From Nemertoderma westbladi (taxonomy: Eukaryota > Xenacoelomorpha > Nemertodermatida > Nemertodermatidae): 64,000 nt of DNA. The position numbers and the translations under genes were made by a program. Below are positions 46,378 through 57,845 of the stretch, piece after piece (positions within the stretch are counted from its first letter, which is position 1; each line of letters opens with the position of its first letter). The stretch spans positions 1-64,000 of the forward strand of contig JAUCBJ010007513.1 of NCBI GenBank assembly GCA_032718475.1, written 5' to 3'. Under the pieces are notes generated by a model. The model had not been told where the DNA came from. It searched no databases and worked only from the letters and a program-made list of their open reading frames with translations.

Positions 46378-46800
46378 GTGAAATAAAGTACCGGGAAAAT
46401 AACGTAAAGTAACAAATTGGAAACATTAATAAAGCAACTATAGAAAAAGTGTGTTCGTTTGCAATGTATAATGATACCATATAATGTTACGTTTAACAGT
46501 CAACAGTGAAATAAAGTAACACAGGTGAGTGAAATAAAGTGAATGGTCACTAATCTTCAAACCATGTAATACAGGATATGTTTCCGCAGGCTGACATAGA
46601 TATTATGATAATTCGACGTGACGTGGCCGAGATAATGTACAATGTTGTGTTTAAAAGTGAAATAAACTAACTTAGGAATGTGAAATAAAGTGATGAATGA
46701 CCAATAATTTTCAAACCATGTGATAGAAGATATGTGTCGGCATGTTCACAGAAATTTTAAAAAAATTTCACCAAGATGCCGCTGAGATCTATATGATAGT
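46378..46800 (+). repeat. Sub-terminal repeats in the P-like element
   Basis: GTGAAATAAAGT or a close variant occurs five times (46378, 46507, 46531, 46660, 46681). A longer unit of about 150 bp containing TTCAAACCATGTRATA is present twice. Such arrays near one end could be transposase or THAP-binding sites; that is inference. Confidence 0.65.
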
Positions 46801-46911
46801 GTACGGTGCTTTAAAACCATATCAGTAAACGCTATTGCTTACTTAGGCCCCCGCTAATTTCAATACCCCTCTCGCTGCATGACCTGTTATTTAGTACACC
46901 TTGGTGTATCC

Positions 46912-49518
46912 CAAACTTGTCATAATCCATCTGGATGTCCAATAAACTTTAACGCCATTAACTTGGGAGATCCTTCCAAGCACTCGATGAGGAATCTAAG
47001 TTTCTCTCCGTTAGATAGTACAGAGTTCTGTATGTTATCTTTATAATATTCATTAAAAGGTAACCATTTCATCTCATCTCCATTGAACTTGACGATCTCT
47101 CCCACCTTTACCGTTTGACGGGCTTCGGTTCTAGCCATTTGACGCGTAAAACTTTCTTGGGCCATCGTATTATTTAATATCGAATTATCGGTATATAAAT
47201 TTCTCAGATTATGATCAGTTCTATATGGAATATCATTATCAACAGGTTTATAATTATCCTTAATAGGGTTTACTATAGGAGTTTCACTTCACTAGCAGTA
47301 TAGATGCGTGTAGGCTCCACACCTTGCGCATGAAATACTTCAGACCTAACAGGTTGACACATTGTTACAGGGGGTGGTGGTATACCCCTTTGTATATTTA
47401 CTAATTTATCACGTTCTAACGCGATACTCTGCTGCACTTCTTGCAGTTCTAACCTACCCTCTCTTACTGTTCCCTTTAACTGCTGCACAGTCCCTTCCAT
47501 TTCTCGGACGTGCTGGGAGGAACGTAATCGATTTTCCTTCAATTGTCCGAGCAGGAGATCCATTCCCCGCCATCGCTCATCCACCCCCTCTACCGCCGAA
47601 GCGGGAGCCGCCAACATAGTAGCGGGTAGACGAGGGACGACGGGCGACAAATCATTGATGTCTCGCTCGGCGTCCAGGACTGGGACAGATTCAGGGGCTA
47701 TTGTACTGGGCACAGGTAGTTTAGTACTGTGCAAAGGGAATTTAGAGTTAGGTTCTGGAAGTACAGGGGTCTCTATCACAGAGGGGGTGGCTTCGAGAAC
47801 AGGCCTAATTATTTCATGCTCATCTACTATAGTAGGGAGTCTTTCTACTCTAATAATTTGGTCTGTGTGCTCTGTACTACCTAAGTCTACACTAGCTAGT
47901 TGCCTTCTCACAGCTGGGGGCAAATTAGGCAATTTCTGACGGTGGGGCGTTCTTCTACGTCTGTTGGAACGAGATCTATTTCCTCCGCCTTCAGGATCTG
48001 TTGTATTGCCTTCATCAGATGATGTAAATCCCTGTCTCTTGGGAGTAGATTGACTTATCATCTGCATCTGACTAGCTGTTATCTGTTTATTTAAGTAATC
48101 TTGCTTCTCTTGAAGATTTTCCAACTCTAGTTGGGCTGTCTCTTCAGATGCCCTCCGTTCCGCTTCTGCCACTGCCTCTGCCGCTTTTCTTTCCGCTTCT
48201 GCCGCTTTTCTTTCCGCTTCTGCCGCTGCAGCTGCCGCTTTTCTTTCCGCTTCTGCCAATGCAGCTGCCGCTTTTCTTTCCGCTTCTGCCAATGCAGCTG
48301 CCACTTTTCCGCTTCTGCCGCCGCTGATGCCGCTGCCTTTCTGTCTTCTATCTGCCTTTTCTTTAGCTGCCCTTCTTGGACCCTAACGATGCGGATTCTT
48401 TCATCAAATTTAGCTCGATCCGCTGCTAACCTTTCCGCATCTAACGAGTCTAGCACAAATTTGGCTCCCTCACTATTAGGGTGAAGTCCAGCTAGCCGTC
48501 TCATTAACTCTTTGTCACCTATAAATCTTTGATAGTCCGACAGATAGATGTCAATGGCATCCTTCTTCTGAGGTTTCTCTGATGTTGCTTCGCTTTCCAC
48601 CTGAGAAAAGGTAGCGTCTGTTGATTCTCCGTGGGTCGCGTGCTCAGTTAGCTGAATTTTCCATTGGGTCGTTCCTTGGACTTTAAGACTCACCCGTTGG
48701 AACCAAGTCTTTATGGCAACTTGCAACGACGTGTCTTGGCTTCTCTTTGCGGCTTCCTCAAAGGCCGAAAGGATTAGTCTGATCCTTAATATTCGTTCTC
48801 GAACTTGATAAAGCAGCTCTCCCTGCTCTTGAGGTCCTTGGGGTTGTTGAAACAGTTGTTCCTCTAATCGCTCCAAAGAGCTGAAGAATCCCTGTACATA
48901 TCCTGCTGCCGACCTCTTCCACACAGCTGGATCTCTAGTGTCCTTTACCACTCCCATCCTGTATAAGTCCTCCCAGGCAGCTTCAGATAAGTCAAATGGG
49001 AGTCCGGGTCCGGGGAAGTTCCATTGCGTCTCGACAATAGACTTCAGTTCCTCCATTGTGTATCCCGCATAACTGTCCTTGGTCGATCGCTTACTTCTCT
49101 CCCAATCGAATTGATGTTCCTCTACCGCAATCAATACCCTAGTGAGTACGGCTTCAGGAAGAATGAGAAGTGGATCTGAATAAACCTCTTCTGCCATCTT
49201 TGCTCCGCGCTCGGGCGTCAACTCTACCGTATCTGAACTACTGGAGCTATCGGGCCGCTGAGAAATAAGTTCTCGGTTCGGGTGTTGCTGCTGTTTAACA
49301 GCTGCCTCTTGGTCCCGCTTGACTTGAGCCCGAGTGCCTATGATAGACCTATGGCGGTGCTCTACTAGCCTAGGGTCTGATACGACTACTGAAGGGATGA
49401 CCTTTCTTACAGTAGGAGGGGACTTGGACTTCGGTCTCAGATGTTCTGCACTCCTGTCTGAGTCGCAGACTGTTCTTTCTAGGAGACTATCTGACAGAGT
49501 TTGCTTTGTGTCAGCCAT
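46912..49518 (-). pseudogene. BEL/Pao gag: long N-terminal region and start of the capsid part
   Basis: ATG at 49518 opens 463 codons (MADTKQTLSD...) of charged, helical sequence. An Ala-Glu-rich repeat (AEAERKAA units, 48160-48330) follows. There the frame is lost by a small deletion near 48312; the next frame (to 47273) carries on with the repeat, then coiled-coil and proline-rich sequence. A third frame (47165-46920) has FNGDEMKWLPFNEYYKDNIQ and SNGEKLRFLIECLEG, the DUF1759 signature of BEL/Pao gag. More than 700 codons thus lie before the usual gag start, which is long for this superfamily. The 46912 junction is the P-like insertion. Confidence 0.8.
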
Positions 49519-51488
49519 GTTTGATTGTACAGTTGAATGCCTACTACTATAACGACAGTTAAAGTAAGTCTAGTAATTCAGTATCAACTGCAAGCCTAGT
49601 GATCAATTACCGATACCGTTACTCAATGTAACGCAATATATATAATGTATTAGAATACCGGTATACACTTATAGGATATATAAGTATAATTACAGACTAG
49701 GATTTGTCACAGAATACTGGTATATAATTTCAGCATAAATTTATATAAATATATATAATAGGCCTACCGTAAATACTGGTATACAGCATACACTTATAGT
49801 ATATATAAGTATGATTATAGACGAGGATTAATTACAGAATACCGGTATATAATTTCAGCTTAAATTTATAGAAATAAATATAATAAGCCTATCGTAAATA
49901 CCGGTATGTCAATTATTTTATAATGACTGAATTTCTGAATTTTAGGGTTACTTTCCTTTACTTTATTGCTGTTATTAAGCAGTAGCCCAACTGATACTAA
50001 GACCCAATTGATGTATAACAGGCCTACTATTTTATAAATCGGTTTGAATTGATTTATAATATGTTTATATATACCCGTATAATGGGTTTTTGTCAATGTT
50101 TGAAATAAATGTTATTATTTCTGGTAAGGAGTCACTACACAGAAGCTGAATGTTCTCAGTGGAGTGCTACTTGTTGGACACTAAAACAAATAATTCTACT
50201 TGACTAAGTTACTTATTACTACAAATTACATACAATTACTGTGTGAGATTACAATCTCTAAATAAACACCAAAATTACACATTCAAATTTCAGGGTAATT
50301 TTACAGGAAATCTACAAACCAGCCTAACAAGGGGTTGGAATTTCTGGTTCTTACAAACGGACAGGAAACTACAGTATTTGAAAATAATTAAGCAGTAGTA
50401 AATAAATTGCGTTGTCCAGATAAGAAAATACTACCATCTGACGACTTATAGCCTTTAGCTCTACAGCTCTATAAGTACTACGTTATGTACCCGGAGTGTC
50501 CTTACCTAGAAGTTAATTACCGCAGCCAACCAGAGCTAACGTGCCTATTAACCACTTTACAACACAAATATACTGCCTACACACTAATTACCTTCGGAAA
50601 GTACTGTACACTAAACCCTAAATTAGGTACAAGTACTTATACAACAAATAACCAGCAGTTAAATATACTTGTACAGCTAAAAGAACCACGGTATCTGCTG
50701 GAGTGACTAGAGCATAAAATCACCAGTCTTTACCTACGCCAAGCAGCCCTGATGTAGTACCGGGGTTAATTTAACTATAACGGTATGTATAACAAGCACA
50801 ATTACTGTAGGAATAAACTGGAGAGTTATGTAGGTTGCGAATACTCGCATAGACTCTGAATAATAAATATTACGCTACCCGTGCAGACTACACAAACAAA
50901 ATACAGACCAAACGTGGGCAGACTACTATCAAGCCTAAATAAACTACAGTATATGCAGACTCCGAAATGGTTAGTTAGTAGGCATTCTAACCGAGTAGTA
51001 CGACTTATTCTTTCGGGGGGGATTTACCTTACAGCACTGGATGCCCCCACCTTCCTAACTAGTACTTTATCGACATACACTCTACACACACTGCAATCTC
51101 TTCAGACCCAACAACAGTCAGACAACAATCCAGCCTACAAATTATTTATACAATCTGAGCAGGCTTACACGCCTTCTGCTCAATATTACTTACAGATAAA
51201 TAAAACTGACAGAAATAAGTAAAATCCCAATAAAAAACCGGGGCTGCAGTCCCTGATTAAATATCAAGACCTACCGGTATATAATTATCAAAATCGAATA
51301 ATACTGTTGTACCTGTAAGTACCGGTTCGGGCAGTTGGGCAGTTAGGCCTACAGCTTACTGTTCGACCGGTACCTTCGACTTTATTGCCTACAGTGCAAT
51401 AAAGAATCTAAAATCTATTATTGTTCTTACCAGAACAATAGACAACTGTATTTATTGTCTACTGTGCAATAAAGAAAAAATCTATTAT
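49519..51488 (-). mobile_element. 5' leader of the BEL/Pao element
   Basis: Lies between gag and the 5' LTR. The outer half (50390-51488) matches copy A at 1-1473. A unit of about 125 bp with ATACCGGTATA and ATATATAAGTAT is tandemly duplicated at 49656-49905. I do not find a normal tRNA primer-binding site (TGG-start) next to the LTR. Confidence 0.75.
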
Positions 51489-52679
51489 TGTTCGCGCTTT
51501 CAGACCTTTAGCAGTTTAACCTGCCAATTTTAGGTGTCCTCTTGTTTATAAATCGACTTTAGCCTATAACAATTATTTAATGCACATGAAGTAACATTAG
51601 CCGAAGCCAGTCTATGCGCGATCATTCACCCACAGTTAAGGGAGACTGGATTTGGGTGCTTTGAAGTTATTGCATTGCAGACCTACTGTATTATTCGATT
51701 GATCGTTACTATATAATCTCTGACAATATTATTCACTTTCGGGGAAATATTAACAGTTCCTTTAGGACATGGCGCTTTAAATATAAAACAGAGTTATGAC
51801 TTATACTAAACACAACGAGATGGCTACTGATTTTCGTAAATAGCGCATTCTTTAGGAGATGCTTTATTATCTGTCACACTGCTGCATACGACTTCACACT
51901 GCTGCACACTGATCTGCCGACCGTCACTGAATTTTACCATATATAAGGAGGATAGCAACTGACACATGTAGGGATTATGAAATAGCATTTAATTCACACT
52001 AAAACCACTGTAATGTAAGTCGCAATTGCTACCGGTAACCGGTCCCTCTTACCTTCAGTAATCAAGAAGATTGGGGGTTTTATGATTATTTATCGGTATT
52101 CTCCAAATATAACAACATATCCATCAACATATAACAATTAATAACAGACAGTAAACAGAAGTAAAATAATGCGGTGAAAGTCAGTATGTTGGTACCGCAG
52201 TTGCAGCCAGGTGCAGTTGTTATGGTTTATTGCACAGTTGCACAGTGCAGTAGGGCCAGTTGACAAGATAATAGATTTACGTTCTTATAATCAAAGCCGT
52301 CTAATGTTGGCCAAAGTCTGAAACTTCTAACACAGAAGTACAGAAGAATTTCAAAGCAATTGTTCTCGCTCAGAAAGGTAAACAAAGACAGTAATGCATT
52401 GCGCGGTTTTCCGTAGGCCTCTGTACAAGATAAAATGAAAATCGCTCTGATTGGCCGAGCCTGAACAAAGAGAGGCTCCACGTGTCCAGTAAATCAGCTG
52501 GCAGATTTCGTCATCGGAGTTCCAGTTTTTTAGAGTATTACGGCAGAAAATGGCTTGTTATGTCCGCTAAAACACCTACAAGGTACATTGCGGAGAAAAT
52601 GGCTTGTTATGTCCGCTAAAACAACTACACAGTTCATTGCGGAGAAAAATGACTTGTTATATCCGCAAAAGCTTTTACA
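51489..52679 (-). repeat. 5' LTR of the BEL/Pao element (LTR C)
   Basis: Pairs with 34085-35285 at about 97% identity and has the same TG...CA ends. Its outer flank (CAGACTATTCC) is the sequence of the N2 repeat, also seen uninterrupted at 31328. LTR B is not flanked by the missing half of N2, so the two LTRs may not derive from one simple insertion. Confidence 0.9.
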
Positions 52680-52888
52680 CAGACTATTCCTAAATGTATC
52701 CCTTCTCACTATCAAACACTTCGTGGAAGATGACCCCAATCAAATCGGTGATATACCCAGTCAAAAAGACACATGCGATCCACATGTTTTTTGCGCGTGA
52801 CCCGCATGCGTATCACATGAACAATTTTGACTGGGTACTTTTACAACTCATGAACTGTGTGTTTTTTACACGTAAAACTACTCCCACC
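52680..52888 (+). mobile_element. Old non-LTR copy N2, left part
   Basis: Matches 31328-31455 and is cut by the BEL/Pao LTR on the left and by the hAT-type element on the right. An 80-bp MITE sits within it. It continues at 55607. Confidence 0.8.
52756..52835. mobile_element. 80-bp MITE with TA target duplication
   Basis: CCCAGTCAAAA at the left is the exact inverse of TTTTGACTGGG at the right. TA flanks both sides, and the related N2 copy at 31400 lacks the 80 bp (GATATACTTTT). This empty-site comparison proves insertion. The pattern fits a Tc1/mariner-driven MITE. Confidence 0.9.
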
Positions 52889-53924
52889 CTATTCAGTAGG
52901 GTGGGCCGATTTTTAGTTTTTGTTGAATTTTTATTTGTCTACCAATTAAAAAGTTGCTTTTCCATCCGAAATCAACATAAAAATTATTTTTATTGCGAAA
53001 AAATGAAAAATACCCCCTGCACCATGAGCTAGAAAATTTAGAATTAACCAAAAAAATACATTTAATTATTATACTGTAGTTTTAATATTTTGAATTACTG
53101 CATATTGGTATTCTCTTCTTTATTAAGAAATGTTATGGAAATTCTAATAAAAACGATGTATTCGATGCCATAAAGGATAGAAGACTCGTACACATAATCA
53201 ATAATAAGACATTTTTGTTACAATTTGATTATTTCAATTAAAACAGAACCTAATTCATATTATTTTCAATGATATAAAATATGTTAGAAAATGGGAGGGA
53301 AATTGAAACAGTATGAATAATGTGGATATTGTGGATGCTTTAGCCGAATTTTTCGACTCACAAGGAATTCAAACTGTGTTGTTGGTTAGTCAAATATGCT
53401 ATTCATGAAATTAACAAAAACTTATTTTTTTTTAAATAGTAAATGTTAATAAACCTAAAAATGCTATAAAAAATAGGCATATATTTATTTTGAAAAAGGC
53501 ATCTGCAATAATATGAAAATTAAATCTATTTAAATAAATTAATATAAGTATTACAAAATATTTCTTTATATATATCTTACTATCAAAAATATAATATCTA
53601 CAAAATCTCAGGTCTGTTTGTTAAATTTTACAAATTGCTACCTTAAGAAAGTAGTGAATAATAATTGTATTAATATTTAATATTTAATTTGAAATAAATT
53701 GGAGCAAATTCGCATAAAGGTATGTTTGTCAGAACTATATTTAAAAAATAATATTTATTAAATGTGAGGTTCCCTCCCACCTTGGAGTAGTGTTTGCATT
53801 GAATTTACATTTCTCTTGGGAGTATAGTTCTAGGGGGGACCGCACTGTAAACAAGTTGTCAGACTTTGTAGTAATCCCTTGACTAATGGCCGAAAAAAAC
53901 CTTACCTGGGGGAAATAGTTCGAG

Positions 53925-54050
53925 GGGGCCATTGTCCTGGGGGCAATTATCTGGGGGGCAATTGTCCTCGGGGGAAATTGTCCGAGGGCAATTGTCCAGG
54001 GGGAAATAGACCGGGGGGGGATTGTCCAGGGGGCAATTGTCCTGTCGGTG
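53925..54050 (+). repeat. G-run minisatellite (GGGGGCAATTGTCC type)
   Basis: About eight units of a G run followed by AATTGTCC or CAATTGTCC. Related arrays lie at 56535-56645 and 11360-11550 (AAGTGTCC core). Confidence 0.8.
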
Positions 54051-54054
54051 AAAG

Positions 54055-54690
54055 GATAACAAAGACCCAAGATTTTACTGCCCGTTCTGTACAAAACAAA
54101 GACCAAGACTTTACTGTCCGTTATGTACAAAACAAAGACTAAAGACTTTACTGCCCGTTCTGACAAAACAAAGACCCAAGACTTTACTGCCCCTTCTGTA
54201 CAAAACAAAGACCCAAGACTTTACTGCCCGTTCTGTACAAAACAAAGACTAAAGACTTTACTGCCCGTTCTGACAAAACAAAGACCCAAGACTTTACTGT
54301 CCGTTATGTACAAAACAAAGACCAAAGACTTTACTGCCCGTTCTGACAAAACAAAGACCCAAGACTTTACTGTCCGTTCTGTACACAACAAAGACCCAAG
54401 ACTTTACTGCCCGTTCTGTACAAAACAAAGACCCAAGACATTACTGCCCGTTCTGTACAAAACAAAGACCCAAGACTTTACTGACCGTTCTGTACAAAAC
54501 AAAGACCCAAGACTTTACTGCCCGTTCTGTACAAAACAAAGACCCAAGACTTTACTGCCCGTTCTGTACAAAACAAAGCCCCGAGACTTTACTGCTTGTT
54601 CTGTACAAAACAAAGACCCAAGACTTTACTGCTCGATCTGTACAAAACAAAGACCCAAGATTTTACTGCCCGTTCTGCACAAACTATTAC
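54055..54690 (+). repeat. 37-bp minisatellite, about 17 copies
   Basis: Unit: AAAACAAAGACCCAAGACTT then TACTGCCCGTTCTGTAC. Some units are 1-4 bp shorter or end TCTGAC. It lies directly between the G-run array and an inverted N1 3' end. The frame 54123-54797 translates the repeat only. Confidence 0.92.
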
Positions 54691-54971
54691 TTCTAGGATC
54701 GACATGCTGCATTGCGGCTGCATTATTAAGAATGCTGTGCTGGCTTGTCGACAAAATTGCGCCGCCACAACTCCCTATCACCCGTGAAATTCGCTAGATC
54801 ATTCGCATCTTCAAGGCCAGTGTCCTTTAAGATGCGTCTCAAGAAAGTCATGGGCTGTCCACCATGCTTATTCACTCCATGAGGCTGCCAAAGTACAAGA
54901 TTATGCACTGGCTGGTCCTCACGGCGAAAGCAATGTCCTGCAAAGCGGAGGCGATTTTGTTCTAGTGTCAA
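54690..54971 (-). pseudogene. 3' end of non-LTR family N1 (inverted)
   Basis: On the minus strand this matches 4020-4300: LTLEQNRLRFAGHCFRREDQ near the start and VDKPAQHS before the stop, then CAGCATGTCGATCCTAG. It is a strongly 5'-truncated insertion inside the hAT-type element. Confidence 0.9.
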
Positions 54972-55606
54972 AACAAAGAGTTAAAGTTGCGTTAGGTCCA
55001 AAACAGAGTTAGGTCCTAAAGAGCGTAAGGTCCCATTGCCATTTAAATGATCAGGTTAGTAAAGGAGCAGGTTACAGAGGCGTATTGGGGGAATCAAAAC
55101 AATAAACGAAAGTTAACACATGTTACAAGATTATGCAGGTTACTTAATTAGGTCTTTGTTTTGTACTCACCCAGAAGCGCCAACATTGATATATTAATTA
55201 TCAATTAATTGTTTGCGTGTTAATATACTGTAATTAGAGCATAAAATAATTTGTAAAATTTAAGCAATTTTACTAATAATTGATTTCTTTCAGTGAGTTA
55301 GTGCAGGGGTCAAATTATATTATTGAATTAAATACCAAATTGTTAACATAATTTTCATCCTGTTAGAAAAGGTTTATAAAGAAGAAAACACATCTATGCA
55401 GTAAATGGCATTATTAAAACTACTGTAATAAATTAAATTTTTTTTGGTTAATTGTAAATTTTCGATCTCTTGGTGCAGGGGGTAATTTTCATTTTTTCAC
55501 ACTAAAAATAATTTGTATGTTGATTTCGGATAGAAAGGCAACTTTTTAGTTGGTAGACAATTAAAAATTCAACAAAAACTGAAAATCGGCCCACCCTACT
55601 ATTCAG

Positions 55607-56500
55607 CCACTCAGTAATTAGTAATACGTATAAGGGTAAATTTCATAACATTATGGTCCCTACTTCTTACAGACCCATTGAATCGAGCCGCGTCCTTGGG
55701 AAGTAGTTTGAATAGTGACTGTTTGAGGCATACCGCAGCGGACTACCAACCCATATCCTATACAAATGTCATATAAGCTGTCATCGATGAAAACACATTC
55801 TTTGACGTCAATGAATACTGCACACACATCATCCCAATCTTTAATTGTCAATTTGATATTGAATCAACCTTCGACGATGTCGACTATGTAATACTAGCCA
55901 AGAGGTAACTCATGCATCATAGGCATAGCTACCCTGTCTCTCAGCACGTATGTTCAACAAGCTTGCAGCAGATGGGATTCCTGAGAAATTATTGCTGAAA
56001 TCGGATCAATATACAATGGTTCTACAACATTTATGTCTAACACTGATGGTGAGACTTGAAGTTCTTTGGGGAGTCTTTCAGGGAGACAGACTTCCACCAT
56101 TATTGACACTAATTATGGTTAATTATGTTCTAGTAATTTCTAGACCATGTTATTAAGATGAGGTGATTGTAACACCCCCTACAGACTCCAGAAGAAGAGG
56201 TATTTCAGCCAAGCACCTTACTGGTCTAGACTTTGCTGATGAGGTAGAAGTACTGGAGGGAGCCTCACTGCTCCTAGTGCTGGTCTTGCTGTTAACTCCA
56301 AAAAGACAAAAATTTTGCCTGTTAACATTCTGGCAGTCCTAAGGAGATATGTAATCGTATGATCATAAGCTCCAATGAGAGTGTGACTGAGCATGTGGTA
56401 GACTTTTGCTACTTGGAGTTATGGATCCGAATGTCGGGCGAAAATATTCAAAATGGTAAGGGGAAGGAAGACATGGGAAGTATTGAATAGGGATTAGTTC
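55607..56500 (+). pseudogene. Old non-LTR copy N2, right part
   Basis: Continues the N2 copy after the hAT insertion and matches 31457-32310. It runs further to about 56495 with a block (ATAAGCTCCAATGAGAGTGT, then GACTTTTGCTAC) that matches the region after the reverse transcriptase of N1 (3643-3720). The active-site region reads DFADEVEVL, with the second Asp changed. Confidence 0.8.
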
Positions 56501-56534
56501 TGAATAAAACCTCCACATATTATTATACATGCGT

Positions 56535-56645
56535 TAATAAATGTCCGGGGGGCAATATTACTCGGGGGCAATTGTCCGGGGGTAATTCTCCTCGGGGGCA
56601 ATTGTCCGGGGGTGCAATAGTCCGTGGGGCAATTGTCCTGTCCGA
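56535..56645 (+). repeat. G-run minisatellite (short)
   Basis: About six units of GGGGGCAATTGTCC and variants, closely similar to 53925-54050. Confidence 0.8.
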
Positions 56646-56772
56646 CTGTGGGGCTGATAAATGTGAAAGTATGTTTTGATTTGTGGTTTGCGCTATATTT
56701 CAATTCTTACTATTAATTGGATATTGATGTTTGACATTGGTTGAATAGTTATAAGAACCCCCCCCCCTTAAG

Positions 56773-57503
56773 GGGAGGGCGGTACACCATTTTCGGACAA
56801 CTCTTCAATTTATCACTCTCAGCGTTTCAAAATTGTTTGGTTTGGGCTATAATTTGGAATATAGGTGCCTAAGATGCTATTCTACATGACAGGTTAGAAA
56901 ATTTTTATTTTTCGCTATTTAATATTAGTTAATACTAGTTAACAATAAAAAAAACTTGGTTGCGCTTAAAACCCTAAGGCTTTTACAGTTTTGAATCTAA
57001 TTACATGAACGTTTTTTTATATGATATATCAAAGATGGGGCAACATAACTATCAGGCGAAATTTTGTGAAAATAATTCTGCACCGCTAGGTGGCACTGCA
57101 AATTTATGCCTAATTTTTAGGTTTGTTATAAATAGTATTAAATTTAATTAACAAACAATTTCGAAAAGTTGTCTGATACTTTTATGCAGGGTGGCTATGT
57201 AGACACCCACAGAAAGTTTCAGACTAATTGCTCAAAAATTGTAAAAGTAGTAGGGATTTGAAGTTGACAATTTCATAAAAAAAATATTTTGAGATAATCA
57301 ACGTTTCATTATACATAGTAATAGTAATTTCAATAGGAATCCCTAAATAGAAATTGTTATAACTTAAAAACTAAAAGAGCTATTAAATAGCAGTTTTCAG
57401 ATTTGGAAACACCATTCAATGGTGCATTATAATAGATCATAAAATAAATTCGACATATTTTTGACCAAAATGGTGTACCCCCCCCCCCCCCCCCCCCCCC
57501 CCC
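56773..57503. mobile_element. MITE with TTAA target site and poly-C/G tips
   Basis: TTAA flanks both ends (56769-56772 and 57504-57507). The ends are GGGGAGGGCGGTACACCATT and the inverse AATGGTGTACC followed by a C run of about 30. The 731 bp between have no coding frame. A TTAA duplication is typical of piggyBac- and Kolobok-type elements; which one drives this MITE is unknown. Confidence 0.8.
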
Positions 57504-57507
57504 TTAA

Positions 57508-57845
57508 GTAAACCAAACAACCCCCACCGTCACCAAAGTTTACAATAACAAACAATACGTATTCCTTTGTTATTTATTTCGAATATCCCATTTCCTGTAG
57601 TATTTGTAACTTTGTTGAAATTATCCAGTTGTGGAAGTGCGTGACGTCAGTGTATACTCCGGGATGTCTATATTCACCACATCCATCTCCCCAGCTGTTT
57701 ATTCCAACTAATGCAAACCTATGTCGAAATACCAACAACGATTCAGAAGTTTACACTATTTAATATTATATAACTTCATTCATCTCTTTTCCTTCATTCT
57801 TCATTTAACTTCATTCTACATTAACTTGATAATCGTCTTGACTAA
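57508..57845. other. Non-coding stretch before the satellite
   Basis: No gene or repeat recognised. Short frames only. Confidence 0.4.

Larger units (their letters stand above)
45125..46903 (+). mobile_element. P-like (THAP) DNA transposon inserted in gag
   Basis: The 1,779-bp element has terminal inverted repeats of about 75 bp starting CAAG(A/G)TGTACTAAATAAC and reaching TAAGCAATAGCG, with only a few differences between ends. It is flanked by GTGTATCC duplications. The termini resemble the Drosophila P-element tip in layout (CA, then AAATAACA, then AGGT), recalled from memory. It carries one gene with a THAP domain but no catalytic transposase core, so it is probably non-autonomous. It interrupts the gag frame of the BEL/Pao element and is younger than it. 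Confidence 0.9.
52897..55598. mobile_element. hAT-type non-autonomous element, 2.7 kb
   Basis: Inverted ends of about 165 bp begin TAGGGTGGGCCGA and are flanked by the 8-bp duplication CTATTCAG (52889-52896 and 55599-55606). The N2 copy at 31456 has CTATTCAG once, the empty site. The 8-bp duplication and TAGGG tip fit the hAT superfamily. Inside are AT-rich DNA, a G-run array (53925-54050), a 37-bp minisatellite, an inverted N1 3' end (54690-54971) and one inverted 84-bp unit (55048-55142). No transposase is seen. Confidence 0.9.

Noticed and set aside
54123-54797. 224-codon frame of KTQDFTARS repeats
   Set aside because: Translation of the 37-bp minisatellite running into an inverted N1 end.
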